NCBI RefSeq assembly: GCF_010727125.1
Contig: NZ_AP022564.1
Coordinates: 4,154,001-4,218,000, forward strand
Direction: 5' to 3'
DNA length: 64,000 bases
From: Mycolicibacter terrae
GTDB lineage: Bacteria; Actinomycetota; Actinomycetes; Mycobacteriales; Mycobacteriaceae
Under the pieces are notes generated by a model. The model saw only the letters and a program-made list of their open reading frames with translations. It ran no database searches and had not been told where the DNA came from. Made by a program: the position numbers and the translations under genes. Below are positions 34,431-43,094 of the stretch, in pieces (positions within the stretch are counted from its first letter, which is position 1; each line of letters starts with the position of its first letter).

Positions 34431-34473
34431 CGCCGCCAATCTCTAGTGCTACTTCGGCGGAGGAAAGTCGATC

Positions 34474-35877
34474 GTGACAAAGATCAGGAAGTTCCTGTGT
34501 GGTGGCGTCGTCGCCGGCCTGGTTGCCGGGACGGGCGCGGCGGTCGGGGTACCGGTGGGGTATTCCGCGGTGAACGCCGATTGGCTACTCGCGGCCGAGC
34601 ACGTGCTGCTGATCGGCGTCGACGGGGTGAACCTCTCCAAGATCCTGGAATACGCCTACAACGACGCGAGCGGCTTCAAGACGGCGATGGACCAGGGCAT
34701 CACCGGGGCCGCCACCGAGGTCAACCACACCACGATCTCCGGGCCGTCGTGGTCGACGATTCTCACCGGGGTGTGGGACGACAAGCACGGGGTGATCAAC
34801 AACCTGTTCCGGCCCGAGCCGTACGACAAATGGCCGTCGGTGTTCAACCTGATCGAGTACCACAAGCCGGAGATCGACACCACGATCATCAGCAACTGGC
34901 ATTACCTCAACGAATTGGCCGCGGCGGGCGGGTATTCGGCCGACAACAACGTCTTCGTCCCGACGGAGGGCAGCCCGGCCGACTCCGACGAGCTGGTCAC
35001 TGCGCTCACCATCGCCCAGATCATGGCGACCAAGGACAACCCGGACGACATCTCGAGCTTCTTGTTCTCCTACCAGTCGCAGGCCGATACCGCCGGACAC
35101 TCGTTCGGTGGCGGGTCGGAGGAATACTCGCAGGCAGTCATCAATCTCGGCGCCAACATCCAACAGATCCTGGCCGCGATCGAACAAGTCAAGGCGATCA
35201 CCGGGGATGACTGGTCCATCATGCTCACCACCGACCACGGCCACACCCAGTCGCTGGGCTTCGGTCACGGCTTCCAGTCGCCCAACGAGACAACGCAGTT
35301 CGTCATCTTCGATCAAGCCGGCCATGACGCGACGGACGGCAGCCAGAACCTGAACTACTCCATCGCCGACATCACGCCGACGATCCTGTCGCTGTTCGGG
35401 ATCCCGATGCGCTCGGACTTCGACGGTGTCTCGATGACCGATCAGTCCGTCCTGAACAGCATCGTCGCGCCCGTCGACCTCAAGCAGGCACTGACCGACG
35501 CGATCGCGATGTTCGGCTACCCCAACATCGGCAACGACATCGAACTGGCCATCCGCACGGTGATCGCCAGCATCCCCTACGGGATCAACCTCGGCCTCAC
35601 CGAGATCACCAAATTCCTGCAGACCATCATCGACCAGGACATCTTCCTGATCAGCGGTCTGGCCGAACTCACCCAGCAGGTCGTCCAGTTCACCGGAGGA
35701 CTGGTGGTGGACTCCACCAATGCCATGGCCGTGGCGATCTCGCACCTGCTCGGTGCGGGTGTCGTCGAGCCGATCGACGCGCCGCTGCCACTGCCGGGAG
35801 GCGCCGACTTCAGCCTCCTTGACTTCCACGACAGCGATCTGCCCCTGCTGCTCGACGTCGATGCCCTGCTGGGCTGA
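34474..35877 (+). CDS. Exported type I phosphodiesterase / alkaline phosphatase superfamily protein, copy 1
   Basis: 467 residues from GTG 34474. A short N-terminal signal-like segment (FLCGGVVAGLVAGTGAAVG) ends near residue 30. The catalytic region shows VLLIGVDGVN (metal Asp), GPSWSTILTGVWDDKHG (probable nucleophile Thr/Ser), DTAGHSF and TTDHGHTQ, which supply the remaining metal ligands of the nucleotide pyrophosphatase/phosphodiesterase family. The C-terminal 130 residues are a separate hydrophobic, Ala/Ile-rich region. RBS GGAGGAAAG precedes. The next gene is a paralogue 6 bp away. Confidence 0.82.
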   Translation: MTKIRKFLCGGVVAGLVAGTGAAVGVPVGYSAVNADWLLAAEHVLLIGVDGVNLSKILEYAYNDASGFKTAMDQGITGAATEVNHTTISGPSWSTILTGVWDDKHGVINNLFRPEPYDKWPSVFNLIEYHKPEIDTTIISNWHYLNELAAAGGYSADNNVFVPTEGSPADSDELVTALTIAQIMATKDNPDDISSFLFSYQSQADTAGHSFGGGSEEYSQAVINLGANIQQILAAIEQVKAITGDDWSIMLTTDHGHTQSLGFGHGFQSPNETTQFVIFDQAGHDATDGSQNLNYSIADITPTILSLFGIPMRSDFDGVSMTDQSVLNSIVAPVDLKQALTDAIAMFGYPNIGNDIELAIRTVIASIPYGINLGLTEITKFLQTIIDQDIFLISGLAELTQQVVQFTGGLVVDSTNAMAVAISHLLGAGVVEPIDAPLPLPGGADFSLLDFHDSDLPLLLDVDALLG

Positions 35878-35883
35878 CACATC

Positions 35884-37344
35884 ATGACGACAATCAAGCG
35901 CTTTCTGTGTGGCGCAACCGTTGCCGGCCTGGTCGCCGGAACGGGGGCGGCGGTCGGGACGCAGGTGGGACTGTCCACGCTCAGCGCCGAGTGGATGCTT
36001 GCCGCCGAGCACGTGCTGCTGCTCGGCACCGACGGCACCAACCTGGACAAGATCCTGGAGTACGCCTCAGGCGACGACAGTGGATTCAAGATGCTGATGG
36101 ACCGTGGCGTCACCGCCGCGACCAGCATTCTCGGCCACCAGACGATGTCCACTCCGTCCTGGTCGACGATCCTGACCGGGGTGTGGGACGACAAGCACGG
36201 GGTGGTCAGCAACATCTACCGTCCCGAGCCGTACACCACCTGGCCGTCGGTGTTCAACCTGATCGAGTACAACAAACCGGAGATCGACACCACCGTCATC
36301 TCCGGCAGGGGCCTGTTCACCGAGATGGCTTCCACCGGTGGCTATCCCGCCGACAACATCATCGCCATCACCGGTGGCTCCAGCTCGGCGGAGATGGATG
36401 CGCTGGCCACCGAAGCCACCGTCGCCAAAATCCTGAGCACCACGGACAACCCGGACCTGTCGACCTTCATATTCGCCTACCAGTCGCAGGTCGACCACGC
36501 CGGACACTCGTTCAGCGGCGGTTCGGAAGAGTACGCCCAAGCCGTCATCAATGTCGGGGCCAACTTCAAGCAGATCCTGGAGGCGGTCGCCCAGGCCGAG
36601 GCGGCCACCGGCGACCGCTGGACGATCATCGCCGTCACCGACCACGGCCATCAGCAGACCGTGACGCTGCCCGGTTTCAGCCTCGGCCACGGCTTCCAGT
36701 CACCCAACGAGACGTCGAGCTTCATCATGTTCTCGCTGGCCGGCAACGAGGCGCAGGCCGGCGGCCAGAACCTGAGTTATCAGACCGTCGACATCACGCC
36801 GACGATCCTGCAGGCCTTCGGGATTCCGATGCGAGCGGACTTCGACGGTGTCCCGATGCAGAGCGACCCGGAGATTCTGGACAGCTTCGTCATGCCGGTC
36901 GACCTCAAGCAGGCCCTCACCGATGCGATCAACAGCTTCGGCTACCCCAACATCGGCACCGACATCATGTTGAGCCTTCGCGCGCTGGCCGGCGGCGCCG
37001 GCTTCTTCATCGAAAGTTATCTCCTGCCGCCCATCAGCAACTACCTGCAGACGATCATCGACCAGGACATCTTCCTGATCAGCGGACTGGCCCAAGGCGC
37101 CCAGTGGGTGCTCAACACCGTCGGCGGAGTGGTGGCCGACGTGGCCACCGACCTGGGCAGAGCGGTCGGATACCTGACCGGGGCGGGCGTCATCGCGCCG
37201 AACGATGCACCGCTGCCCCTACCGGGTGTTGCCGAGTACACCGGTTCACTGGAGGCCTTGCTGGCCGACCACGCCGTTGTCGCTCCCGACTTGGGAGACT
37301 CCGACCTGCCCGCACTGGTCGACCTCGACACATTGCTGGGCTGA
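35884..37344 (+). CDS. Exported type I phosphodiesterase / alkaline phosphatase superfamily protein, copy 2
   Basis: 486 residues. It aligns over its full length with copy 1: signal FLCGATVAGLVAGTGAAVG, VLLLGTDGTN, PSWSTILTGVWDDKHG, DHAGHSF and TDHGHQQ. The tail ends LPALVDLDTLLG against LPLLLDVDALLG in copy 1. It probably acts outside the membrane on a phosphodiester or nucleotide. The 6-bp spacing indicates one transcript. The duplication appears recent enough to keep long identical stretches. Confidence 0.82.
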   Translation: MTTIKRFLCGATVAGLVAGTGAAVGTQVGLSTLSAEWMLAAEHVLLLGTDGTNLDKILEYASGDDSGFKMLMDRGVTAATSILGHQTMSTPSWSTILTGVWDDKHGVVSNIYRPEPYTTWPSVFNLIEYNKPEIDTTVISGRGLFTEMASTGGYPADNIIAITGGSSSAEMDALATEATVAKILSTTDNPDLSTFIFAYQSQVDHAGHSFSGGSEEYAQAVINVGANFKQILEAVAQAEAATGDRWTIIAVTDHGHQQTVTLPGFSLGHGFQSPNETSSFIMFSLAGNEAQAGGQNLSYQTVDITPTILQAFGIPMRADFDGVPMQSDPEILDSFVMPVDLKQALTDAINSFGYPNIGTDIMLSLRALAGGAGFFIESYLLPPISNYLQTIIDQDIFLISGLAQGAQWVLNTVGGVVADVATDLGRAVGYLTGAGVIAPNDAPLPLPGVAEYTGSLEALLADHAVVAPDLGDSDLPALVDLDTLLG

Positions 37345-37434
37345 GCCGCTGCGCTGCGCTACCGTCCTGGCAGGTACTTCCCTCGCGGGCCATGATTCGG
37401 CCGGCGGCCTGTCCAACGAAGGAGCGGCGAACAC

Positions 37435-38553
37435 GTGAAGACCCCAATCTGCGAGCAGTACGGCATCGAGTTCCCGCTCTTCGCCTTCAGCCACTGCCGC
37501 GATGTCGTGGCCGCGGTGACGAACGCGGGCGGCTTCGGCGTGCTCGGCGGTACCGCTTACACCCCTGAGCAATTGGATCTGGAGTTGAGCTGGATCGACG
37601 AGCAGGTCAAGGGAAAGCCGTACGGCATCGATATCATCGTGCCCGCCAAATTCGAGGGCAAGGGCGAGAACCTGTCCGGGCGTCAGCTGGCCGACCGGAT
37701 CCCCGATGACTACAAGGGCTTTATCGCAGAGCTGTTGGCGCAACACGACATCGAGCTCGATGACACCCCCCGACTGGGGCCGGCCATGCTCGCCGGCGGC
37801 ACCGGAGAACAACTACTCGAGGTTGCCGTCACCCATCCGATCCGCCTGATGGCCAATGCGCTCGGTGTGCCACCGGACTACATGATCAAGTCCGGAAAGG
37901 ACAACGGTATCCCGGTCGCGGCCCTGGTCGGCGCGAAGGAACACGCCCTCAAGCAGGTGACCCACGGCGTGGACCTCATCGTCGCCCAGGGCACCGAGGC
38001 GGGCGGGCACTGCGGCGAAGTCTCCACCCTGGTACTGGTGCCCGAAGTCATCGACGCCATCGACGACGCCGTCCCGGTGCTGGCCGCGGGCGGCATCGTG
38101 ACCGGTCGGCAAATGGCGGCCTGCGTGGCGATGGGCGCGGCCGGGGCATGGACCGGTTCGGTGTGGCTCACCACCGACGAAGCCGAAACCGCCCCGCACA
38201 CCAAGCAGAAAATGCTCGCGGCGTCCTCCCGCGACACCATCCGCTCCACGGGACGCACCGGGAAGCCCGCCCGACAGCTGGTGTCGGACTGGACCGACGC
38301 GTGGCGGCCCAACGAGAAGGGCCACCCGACTTTGCCGCTGCCGCTGCAGTCCATGCTGGCCGAACCCGCACTTCGCCGCGTCGATATCCTGGCCGCGTCC
38401 GGGCATCCGGGAGCGCAAGCGCTGTCCACCTATTTCGTCGGCCAAGGCGTGGGCCTGATGAACAAGGTGCGGCCGGCGCGCGATGTGGTGTTCGAGTTCG
38501 CGCAGGACTACCTCGCCGCCGCCGAACGGCTCGGTGACTCCGTCAGCGACTAG
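37435..38553 (+). CDS. Nitronate monooxygenase (2-nitropropane dioxygenase family)
   Basis: 372 residues from GTG 37435. The TIM-barrel FMN enzyme signature is present: GGFGVLGG, AGGHCGEVS, and the FMN phosphate site VLAAGGIVTGRQMAACVAMGA shortened to LAAGGIVTG. Members oxidise nitronates or act as FMN-dependent 2-oxoacid-like oxidoreductases in catabolism. It stands alone after an 90-bp gap. Confidence 0.88.
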   Translation: MKTPICEQYGIEFPLFAFSHCRDVVAAVTNAGGFGVLGGTAYTPEQLDLELSWIDEQVKGKPYGIDIIVPAKFEGKGENLSGRQLADRIPDDYKGFIAELLAQHDIELDDTPRLGPAMLAGGTGEQLLEVAVTHPIRLMANALGVPPDYMIKSGKDNGIPVAALVGAKEHALKQVTHGVDLIVAQGTEAGGHCGEVSTLVLVPEVIDAIDDAVPVLAAGGIVTGRQMAACVAMGAAGAWTGSVWLTTDEAETAPHTKQKMLAASSRDTIRSTGRTGKPARQLVSDWTDAWRPNEKGHPTLPLPLQSMLAEPALRRVDILAASGHPGAQALSTYFVGQGVGLMNKVRPARDVVFEFAQDYLAAAERLGDSVSD

Positions 38554-38562
38554 CCATCGCCA

Positions 38563-39168
38563 CTACCGCGGGTCCCGCCACATCTTCCACAGTGTCGGGC
38601 CGCCATTCGGCAACGTGATCTCCCCGGTCACCCGGAAGCCGAAACGCTCGTAATACGGCACGTTTTCGAGCTTGCTGGATTCCAGATACGCCGGGCAGTA
38701 CTCGGCGTCGCAGCGGTCCAGCCGAGGCTGCATGACCGCTTGCCCGAAGCCGCGCCCGCGCACCGAGGGATCACTGCCGATCACCGCCAGATACCAGTGC
38801 GGCTCCTCGGGGTGGTTGGCGTCCAACAGATCCGAGACCGCCCGCCCTTGCGAAACACGCAGACCGAACGACCGGATCAGGGCCGGCGCCATCAGCACCT
38901 GCGTCCATATCGACTGCTTCCAGCGGCCCGGCGGGTCCCACAATGCGGCCGCTCCGACGTTGGAACCGTCGCTGGCTATCTCCACGCCACCACCGGCCAG
39001 GTGGTGATAGCGGGTGGACGTGGCGAAGTAGGTGGTCATCTGCGCGGTGCGCGCGGCGTCGTCGGGCAGCATCCACATCGACACCGGATCGTCGTAGAAC
39101 GCGCGGCCCAACGTCGCGGCCAGCGGGGTGATGTCGGGTTTGCGCGCGGTCCGCACATCGATAGCCAT
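38563..39168 (-). CDS. GNAT-family N-acetyltransferase
   Basis: 201 residues. The acetyl-CoA site reads VRGRGFGQAVM, and the C-terminal YLESSKLENVPYYERFGF is the usual GNAT end motif. The substrate is unknown. It is convergent with the nitronate monooxygenase, with a 9-bp gap. Confidence 0.88.
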   Translation of the reverse strand: MAIDVRTARKPDITPLAATLGRAFYDDPVSMWMLPDDAARTAQMTTYFATSTRYHHLAGGGVEIASDGSNVGAAALWDPPGRWKQSIWTQVLMAPALIRSFGLRVSQGRAVSDLLDANHPEEPHWYLAVIGSDPSVRGRGFGQAVMQPRLDRCDAEYCPAYLESSKLENVPYYERFGFRVTGEITLPNGGPTLWKMWRDPR

Positions 39169-39222
39169 CCCGTCAGATTAATGCGTCGCATCCGGGCGTC
39201 GTAGCGAGCAAGATCAGCGGCT

Positions 39223-40179
39223 ATGAGCACCCTGCTGTGGGACCAGCACACCTGCCTGCCGCTGCGCGACGGCACCGAGGTGGCACCGCTGGCCCGCTAC
39301 CAGCGCCGCGGCGGCGCCGTCCTGTCGGTGAATGCGGGCTATTCACCGCAGCGGTTCGCCGACACCATGGGGCTGCTGCGGCACTTTCGGGGCGCGATCG
39401 ACGCCCATCCGGGCCTGGCGGTGGCGGCCGGCCTGGCCGATGTCGAGGCGATCACCGGCGCCGGCGGCATCGCGGTGGTGTTCGACCTGGAGGACTCCAA
39501 CCCCCTCGGTGACGATCTCGACAACCTGGCCGTGCTGGCCGAGCACGGGGTGCGCACCCTGCTGCCCACCTACAATCACGCCAACCGGGCCGGCCATGGC
39601 TGCCTGGATGCCAACGACGGCGGGCTCACCGGGTGGGGCCGCGCGATCGTCGCCGAGATGAACGCCGTGGGCATGGTTCCCGACGGCTCGCACTGCAGCG
39701 CCCGCACCGGGCTGGACCTGTGTGAGGTGTCAACCACGCCGGTCATCTACAGCCACTCCTGCATGGCCGCGATCTGGGAGCACCCCCGCAACATCACCGA
39801 CGATCAGGCTCGGGCATGCGCGGGCACCGGCGGCGTCGTCGGTATCACCGGAGTGGGAATCTTCCTGGGCCCCAACACTCCCACGCTGGAGGCGATGACC
39901 CGTCACCTGGAGTACGCGGTCGAGCTGGTGGGCATCGAGCACGTCGGGGTCAGTACCGATTACTCGTTCGATCCCACCGAGCTCACCGACGAGCTGGCCG
40001 CCAACCCACAGTTGTTCGACGACAGCTACACCCGCTGGGGGCCGATCCAGTGGATGCCGCCGGAGACCTGGCTGGGGTTAGGCGAGCACCTGTCGTCGCG
40101 CGGCTGGGCCGATGCCGACGTTCGCGCGGTGCTCGGCGGGAATTTCCACCGGGTGGCCCGGCAGACCTGGGGCGATTAG
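39223..40179 (+). CDS. Membrane dipeptidase family protein (peptidase M19)
   Basis: 318 residues. The zinc-binding first motif is WDQHTC, where M19 enzymes usually have DGHND, so one acidic ligand is replaced. FDLEDSNP supplies the bridging Glu, DGSHCS and YSHSC the later His ligands, and GVSTDYSFD the C-terminal Asp. The family hydrolyses dipeptides or related amidohydrolase substrates. The non-standard first motif makes dipeptidase activity uncertain. Confidence 0.8.
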   Translation: MSTLLWDQHTCLPLRDGTEVAPLARYQRRGGAVLSVNAGYSPQRFADTMGLLRHFRGAIDAHPGLAVAAGLADVEAITGAGGIAVVFDLEDSNPLGDDLDNLAVLAEHGVRTLLPTYNHANRAGHGCLDANDGGLTGWGRAIVAEMNAVGMVPDGSHCSARTGLDLCEVSTTPVIYSHSCMAAIWEHPRNITDDQARACAGTGGVVGITGVGIFLGPNTPTLEAMTRHLEYAVELVGIEHVGVSTDYSFDPTELTDELAANPQLFDDSYTRWGPIQWMPPETWLGLGEHLSSRGWADADVRAVLGGNFHRVARQTWGD

Positions 40180-41093
40180 CCCCTGCGGACGAATTCATCT
40201 ATTGCACTGAGGAACTCGGCTGGTTTCTCCACTATCGGGCTGTGCCCTGATCCGGCGATGACGACGGGCGGCAGTCCCGCAGCCCGGTAGCGGTCAACGT
40301 TGGCCCGGGTCGGGGTCAGCACGTCATGCTCACCCCAGAGCACCAGCACCGGCTTGCCCAAGCCTGCCAGCCGGTCGGCCACCGCGCGCTGCTCGTTGAT
40401 GGCGGCCGCGGTCTTGGCGTCGCACAAGGCGTTGTGAGTCATACGTTTCAACGATCGGTACGCCAACTCGGGAACGGGGAAATCCGCGGCGAATCCGGTT
40501 TGCAGCGAGGGCTTGTCGACGGCGTCGAGGGCACGCAAGCGATCCATAGCGGCGCCGAGCACCGGCCAGCACACCGCGTTGCCCAACGCGGGCAGGGCGA
40601 CCATCCCCGGCGCGGCAGGGGTATCGGAGACCACCACCCGCTCCACCAGCTGCGGTGCGCTCTCGGCCAGCGCGGTGGCCACCAGCCCTCCCATCGAGTG
40701 CCCGATGATCGCGGCGTGGCGCACACCGAGCGCATCCAGAGCTTGGTGCACCGCTGCGGCCTGCCCGTCGGCGCTGTAGGCCGCGCGATCCCGCGGTGCT
40801 TCGGAGCCGCCGTGGCCGACGAGGTCGATCGCGATCACCCGGGTGCCGTGTGCCAGCGCCGGTGCCACCGCCTCCCACCATTGGATCGACGCGGTATACC
40901 CGTGCAGCAGCACCACCGCGCGGTCACCGCCTGAGCTGTATTCGCGGATGTTCACATCGGGCCCGGCCAACTCGAGCACCCGCCCACCGGCGAACGGCTC
41001 GGCGGACCGTGAGATGCGATCGGTGACCACCGCATTGACCAGCAACGCAACGAGGACGACCGTGATGACCAAGGCGGCAAGGCGTTTACCCAC
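40176..41093 (-). CDS. Membrane-anchored alpha/beta hydrolase
   Basis: 305 residues from GTG 41093. The N-terminus RLAALVITVVLVALLVNAVV is one hydrophobic segment, either a signal anchor or an uncleaved signal. The hydrolase fold has VLLHGYTAS, the nucleophile elbow GHSMGG, WGEHDVLTP and the catalytic His in GSGHSP. Active on the outer face of the membrane if the anchor is N-in. It overlaps the convergent dipeptidase by 4 bp. Confidence 0.85.
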   Translation of the reverse strand: MGKRLAALVITVVLVALLVNAVVTDRISRSAEPFAGGRVLELAGPDVNIREYSSGGDRAVVLLHGYTASIQWWEAVAPALAHGTRVIAIDLVGHGGSEAPRDRAAYSADGQAAAVHQALDALGVRHAAIIGHSMGGLVATALAESAPQLVERVVVSDTPAAPGMVALPALGNAVCWPVLGAAMDRLRALDAVDKPSLQTGFAADFPVPELAYRSLKRMTHNALCDAKTAAAINEQRAVADRLAGLGKPVLVLWGEHDVLTPTRANVDRYRAAGLPPVVIAGSGHSPIVEKPAEFLSAIDEFVRRG

Positions 41094-41150
41094 CCGCTGA
41101 CGGTATCCCGGGCTTAGCCTGGATCCAGAGTGAACCCACAGGAGGTAGCC

Positions 41151-41504
41151 GTGAGTGACCACGACATTCGGATGATCGTCTTGTCCACCGACGACCTGGA
41201 TGAATCGATCAAGTTCTACAGCGAAACCCTGGGCATGGCGCTGAAGTTTCGCGACGGCGCGCATTTCGCCGCCCTCGACGGCGGATCCGTGACCCTGGCG
41301 TTGGCGACCGCGGTCGATCACCCCATCCACGGCCAGGTCGTGGTCGGCATCAAGACCGACGACGTCGACGGCGCCGCGAAGGCCATCGAAGCCAGCGGCG
41401 GTGGGATCGTGAAGGGCCCCTACGACGATGCGCATGAGCGCCGGGCCGTGGTGTACGACAACAAGGGCAACGGGCTGGTGTTTTATAAGCCGCTGGCGCG
41501 GTAG
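41151..41504 (+). CDS. VOC / glyoxalase-fold protein
   Basis: 117 residues. The start is GTG 41151, fixed by AGGAGG at 41139-41144; GTG 41130 in the same frame lies upstream of that site. Two beta-alpha-beta-beta-beta halves can be read: IRMIVLSTDDLDESIKFYSE shortened to STDDLDESIKFY, and a second half ending AVVYDNKGNGLVFYKP. Metal ligands are not all evident. Function unknown. Confidence 0.83.
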   Translation: MSDHDIRMIVLSTDDLDESIKFYSETLGMALKFRDGAHFAALDGGSVTLALATAVDHPIHGQVVVGIKTDDVDGAAKAIEASGGGIVKGPYDDAHERRAVVYDNKGNGLVFYKPLAR

Positions 41505-41798
41505 GGGGTCAACGTCGCGGCGGAAACGCCTCGGGACAGGCCGCTTGTAGCTTGTCCGCGGTCAGATAGATCAGATCACCCGGCTTGATGAATGCGGTCA
41601 GATTCCCCGGGTGGATCTTCTGGCGAGGACCGTTGCGCGTCGCCTCGGATCACCTGGGCCAGCAGGGCGAAGCCGTCCGCCCAACTGTCCAGGTCCTCCT
41701 TGACTGCAGGATCGGACACCGATTGCGCTGCGTCGCGCACCTTCTCGCTCAGCGCGGCGGTTCCGTCGGGTTCGGCGAGTGAGTTGTCGTCGTCTCGG

Positions 41799-41804
41799 GC
41801 TAGC
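41799..41804. repeat. Target-site duplication, left copy
   Basis: GCTAGC directly before the left IS end; the same six bases follow the right end at 42898-42903. It fits the NCTAGN target reported for IS481 of Bordetella pertussis. Confidence 0.85.
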
Positions 41805-42897
41805 TGTACTGACCACGGACGTTAGGTACGGCGTGGCGTGGTGACATGAAGAAGACCTCCGAGTGAAGTGCGAGCTGTCTAAGGAACGCACTGCTCAATC
41901 TCGGAGGTCTTCGTGTCCCACCGTAATGCCCCTTTGTCAGAAACCGGTCGTCTGCGCCTGGCTCGTTGCATCGTCGAGGACGGGTGGTCGTTGCGCAGAG
42001 CTGCCGAACGGTTCCAGGTCGCGGTAACCACCGCCCAGCGATGGGCTCGGCGCTACCGCGAGCAGGGTCCGGCCGGCATGGCTGATCGCAGCTCACGCCC
42101 GCACCGCAGCCCGAACCAGACTCCGACGCGGACCGAACGGCGCATCATCAAAGTCCGGGTGATCAAACGGTGGGGCCCGGCCCGCATCGCCTATCTGCTC
42201 GGGCTCAACGTCTCCACCGTGCACAAAGTGTTGAGTCGCTACAAGCTGGCCCGACTGCGCTGGTTGGACCGCCCCACCGGACGCGTCATCCGCCGGATGA
42301 CATCCGCAGCCCCGGGCGATCTGGTGCACGTCGATGTCAAGAAACTCGGCAAGATCCCCGCTGGCGGCGGCTGGCGCATGCTCGGTCGCACCCAGGGCAA
42401 TCACAACTCACGAGCTGATAAAAGTTCAGGCCGTCGCAGCAAGTGGGGCGATCCGCTGCGGGGACACCACTTCCTGCACACCGCCCTGGACGCTCACTCC
42501 CGACTGGTGTACTCCGAGATTTTGGCTGACGAACGCAAACAAACTGCGGCGGACTTCTGGAAACGGGCCAACGCTTGGTTCCTTCAGTGCGGCTTCACCG
42601 TGCGAAATGTGTTGACTGACAATGGTTCCTGCTATCGCTCGCACGTATTCCGTGACGCCCTCGGTGGCATCAAGCATCGCCGAACCCGACCGTATCGGCC
42701 GCAGACCAACGGCAAGGTCGAGAGGTTTCACCGCACTCTGGCCGACGAATGGGCCTACGTGCGGCTCTACACCAGTGACGCCGAACGCTGCGCCGAATTC
42801 CCACTCTGGGTGCACCACTACAATCACCACCGCGGCCACACCTCACTCAAAGGTCAACCACCCGCCAGTCGCGTACCTAACCTCTCAGGTCAGTACA
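41805..42897 (+). mobile_element. IS481-family insertion sequence
   Basis: 1,093 bp with ends TGTACTGACC...GGTCAGTACA. The terminal inverted repeats have 10 identical bases, 6 different ones, then GTTAGGTACG in both. The element is bounded by GCTAGC duplications. It carries one transposase. The intact ends, intact transposase and matching duplications indicate a recent insertion. Confidence 0.92.
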
Positions 42898-42902
42898 GCT
42901 AG
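41913..42902 (+). CDS. IS481-family transposase
   Basis: 329 residues from GTG 41913. N-terminal HTH (SLRRAAERFQVAVTTAQRW). The DDE triad is Asp141 (HVDVKK), Asp236 (LTDNGSC) and Glu270 (GKVERFHR). The C-terminus has WVHHYNHHRGHTSL, typical of this family. The reading frame crosses the right end: the stop TAG (42900-42902) lies inside the GCTAGC target duplication and is not part of the element. Confidence 0.95.
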   Translation: MSHRNAPLSETGRLRLARCIVEDGWSLRRAAERFQVAVTTAQRWARRYREQGPAGMADRSSRPHRSPNQTPTRTERRIIKVRVIKRWGPARIAYLLGLNVSTVHKVLSRYKLARLRWLDRPTGRVIRRMTSAAPGDLVHVDVKKLGKIPAGGGWRMLGRTQGNHNSRADKSSGRRSKWGDPLRGHHFLHTALDAHSRLVYSEILADERKQTAADFWKRANAWFLQCGFTVRNVLTDNGSCYRSHVFRDALGGIKHRRTRPYRPQTNGKVERFHRTLADEWAYVRLYTSDAERCAEFPLWVHHYNHHRGHTSLKGQPPASRVPNLSGQYS

Positions 42903-42903
42903 C
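42898..42903. repeat. Target-site duplication, right copy
   Basis: GCTAGC, identical to 41799-41804. The TAG in it serves as the transposase stop codon. Confidence 0.85.
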
Positions 42904-43094
42904 GCATCCATTGCGCCTTCCGAATCCGCCCGCCACAGCTGGGCCAACTGCGCCACCACAGCGCAGTCGTCGACGCTGGCGGCTGATGATGCACGGCGGT
43001 GACGAAACGCCCATACCCCGGCGGACGTCACCCAGGCGACCGCGACAAATGCCACGGTTACCAAGGCCCAGCGACGGTACCGGCTCGTTGTCAT

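Larger units (their letters stand above)
41509..43094 (-). pseudogene. Membrane protein gene interrupted by the IS element, with a later frameshift
   Basis: ATG 43094 opens MTTSRYRRWALVTVAFVAVA, one transmembrane segment, followed by a soluble part with DDCAVVAQLAQLW. The IS481-type element (41805-42897) splits the frame at the codon after MDA. Removing the element and one GCTAGC copy joins ...GAMDALA to ...RDDDNSLAEPDG in frame, with no lost base. The distal part continues to VKEDLDSWADGFALLAQVI. A shift near 41630 is then needed to reach the plausible end FIKPGDLIYLTADKLQAACP at 41509. It follows the decayed DUF4226 gene and may have been its immunity partner. Confidence 0.75.
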
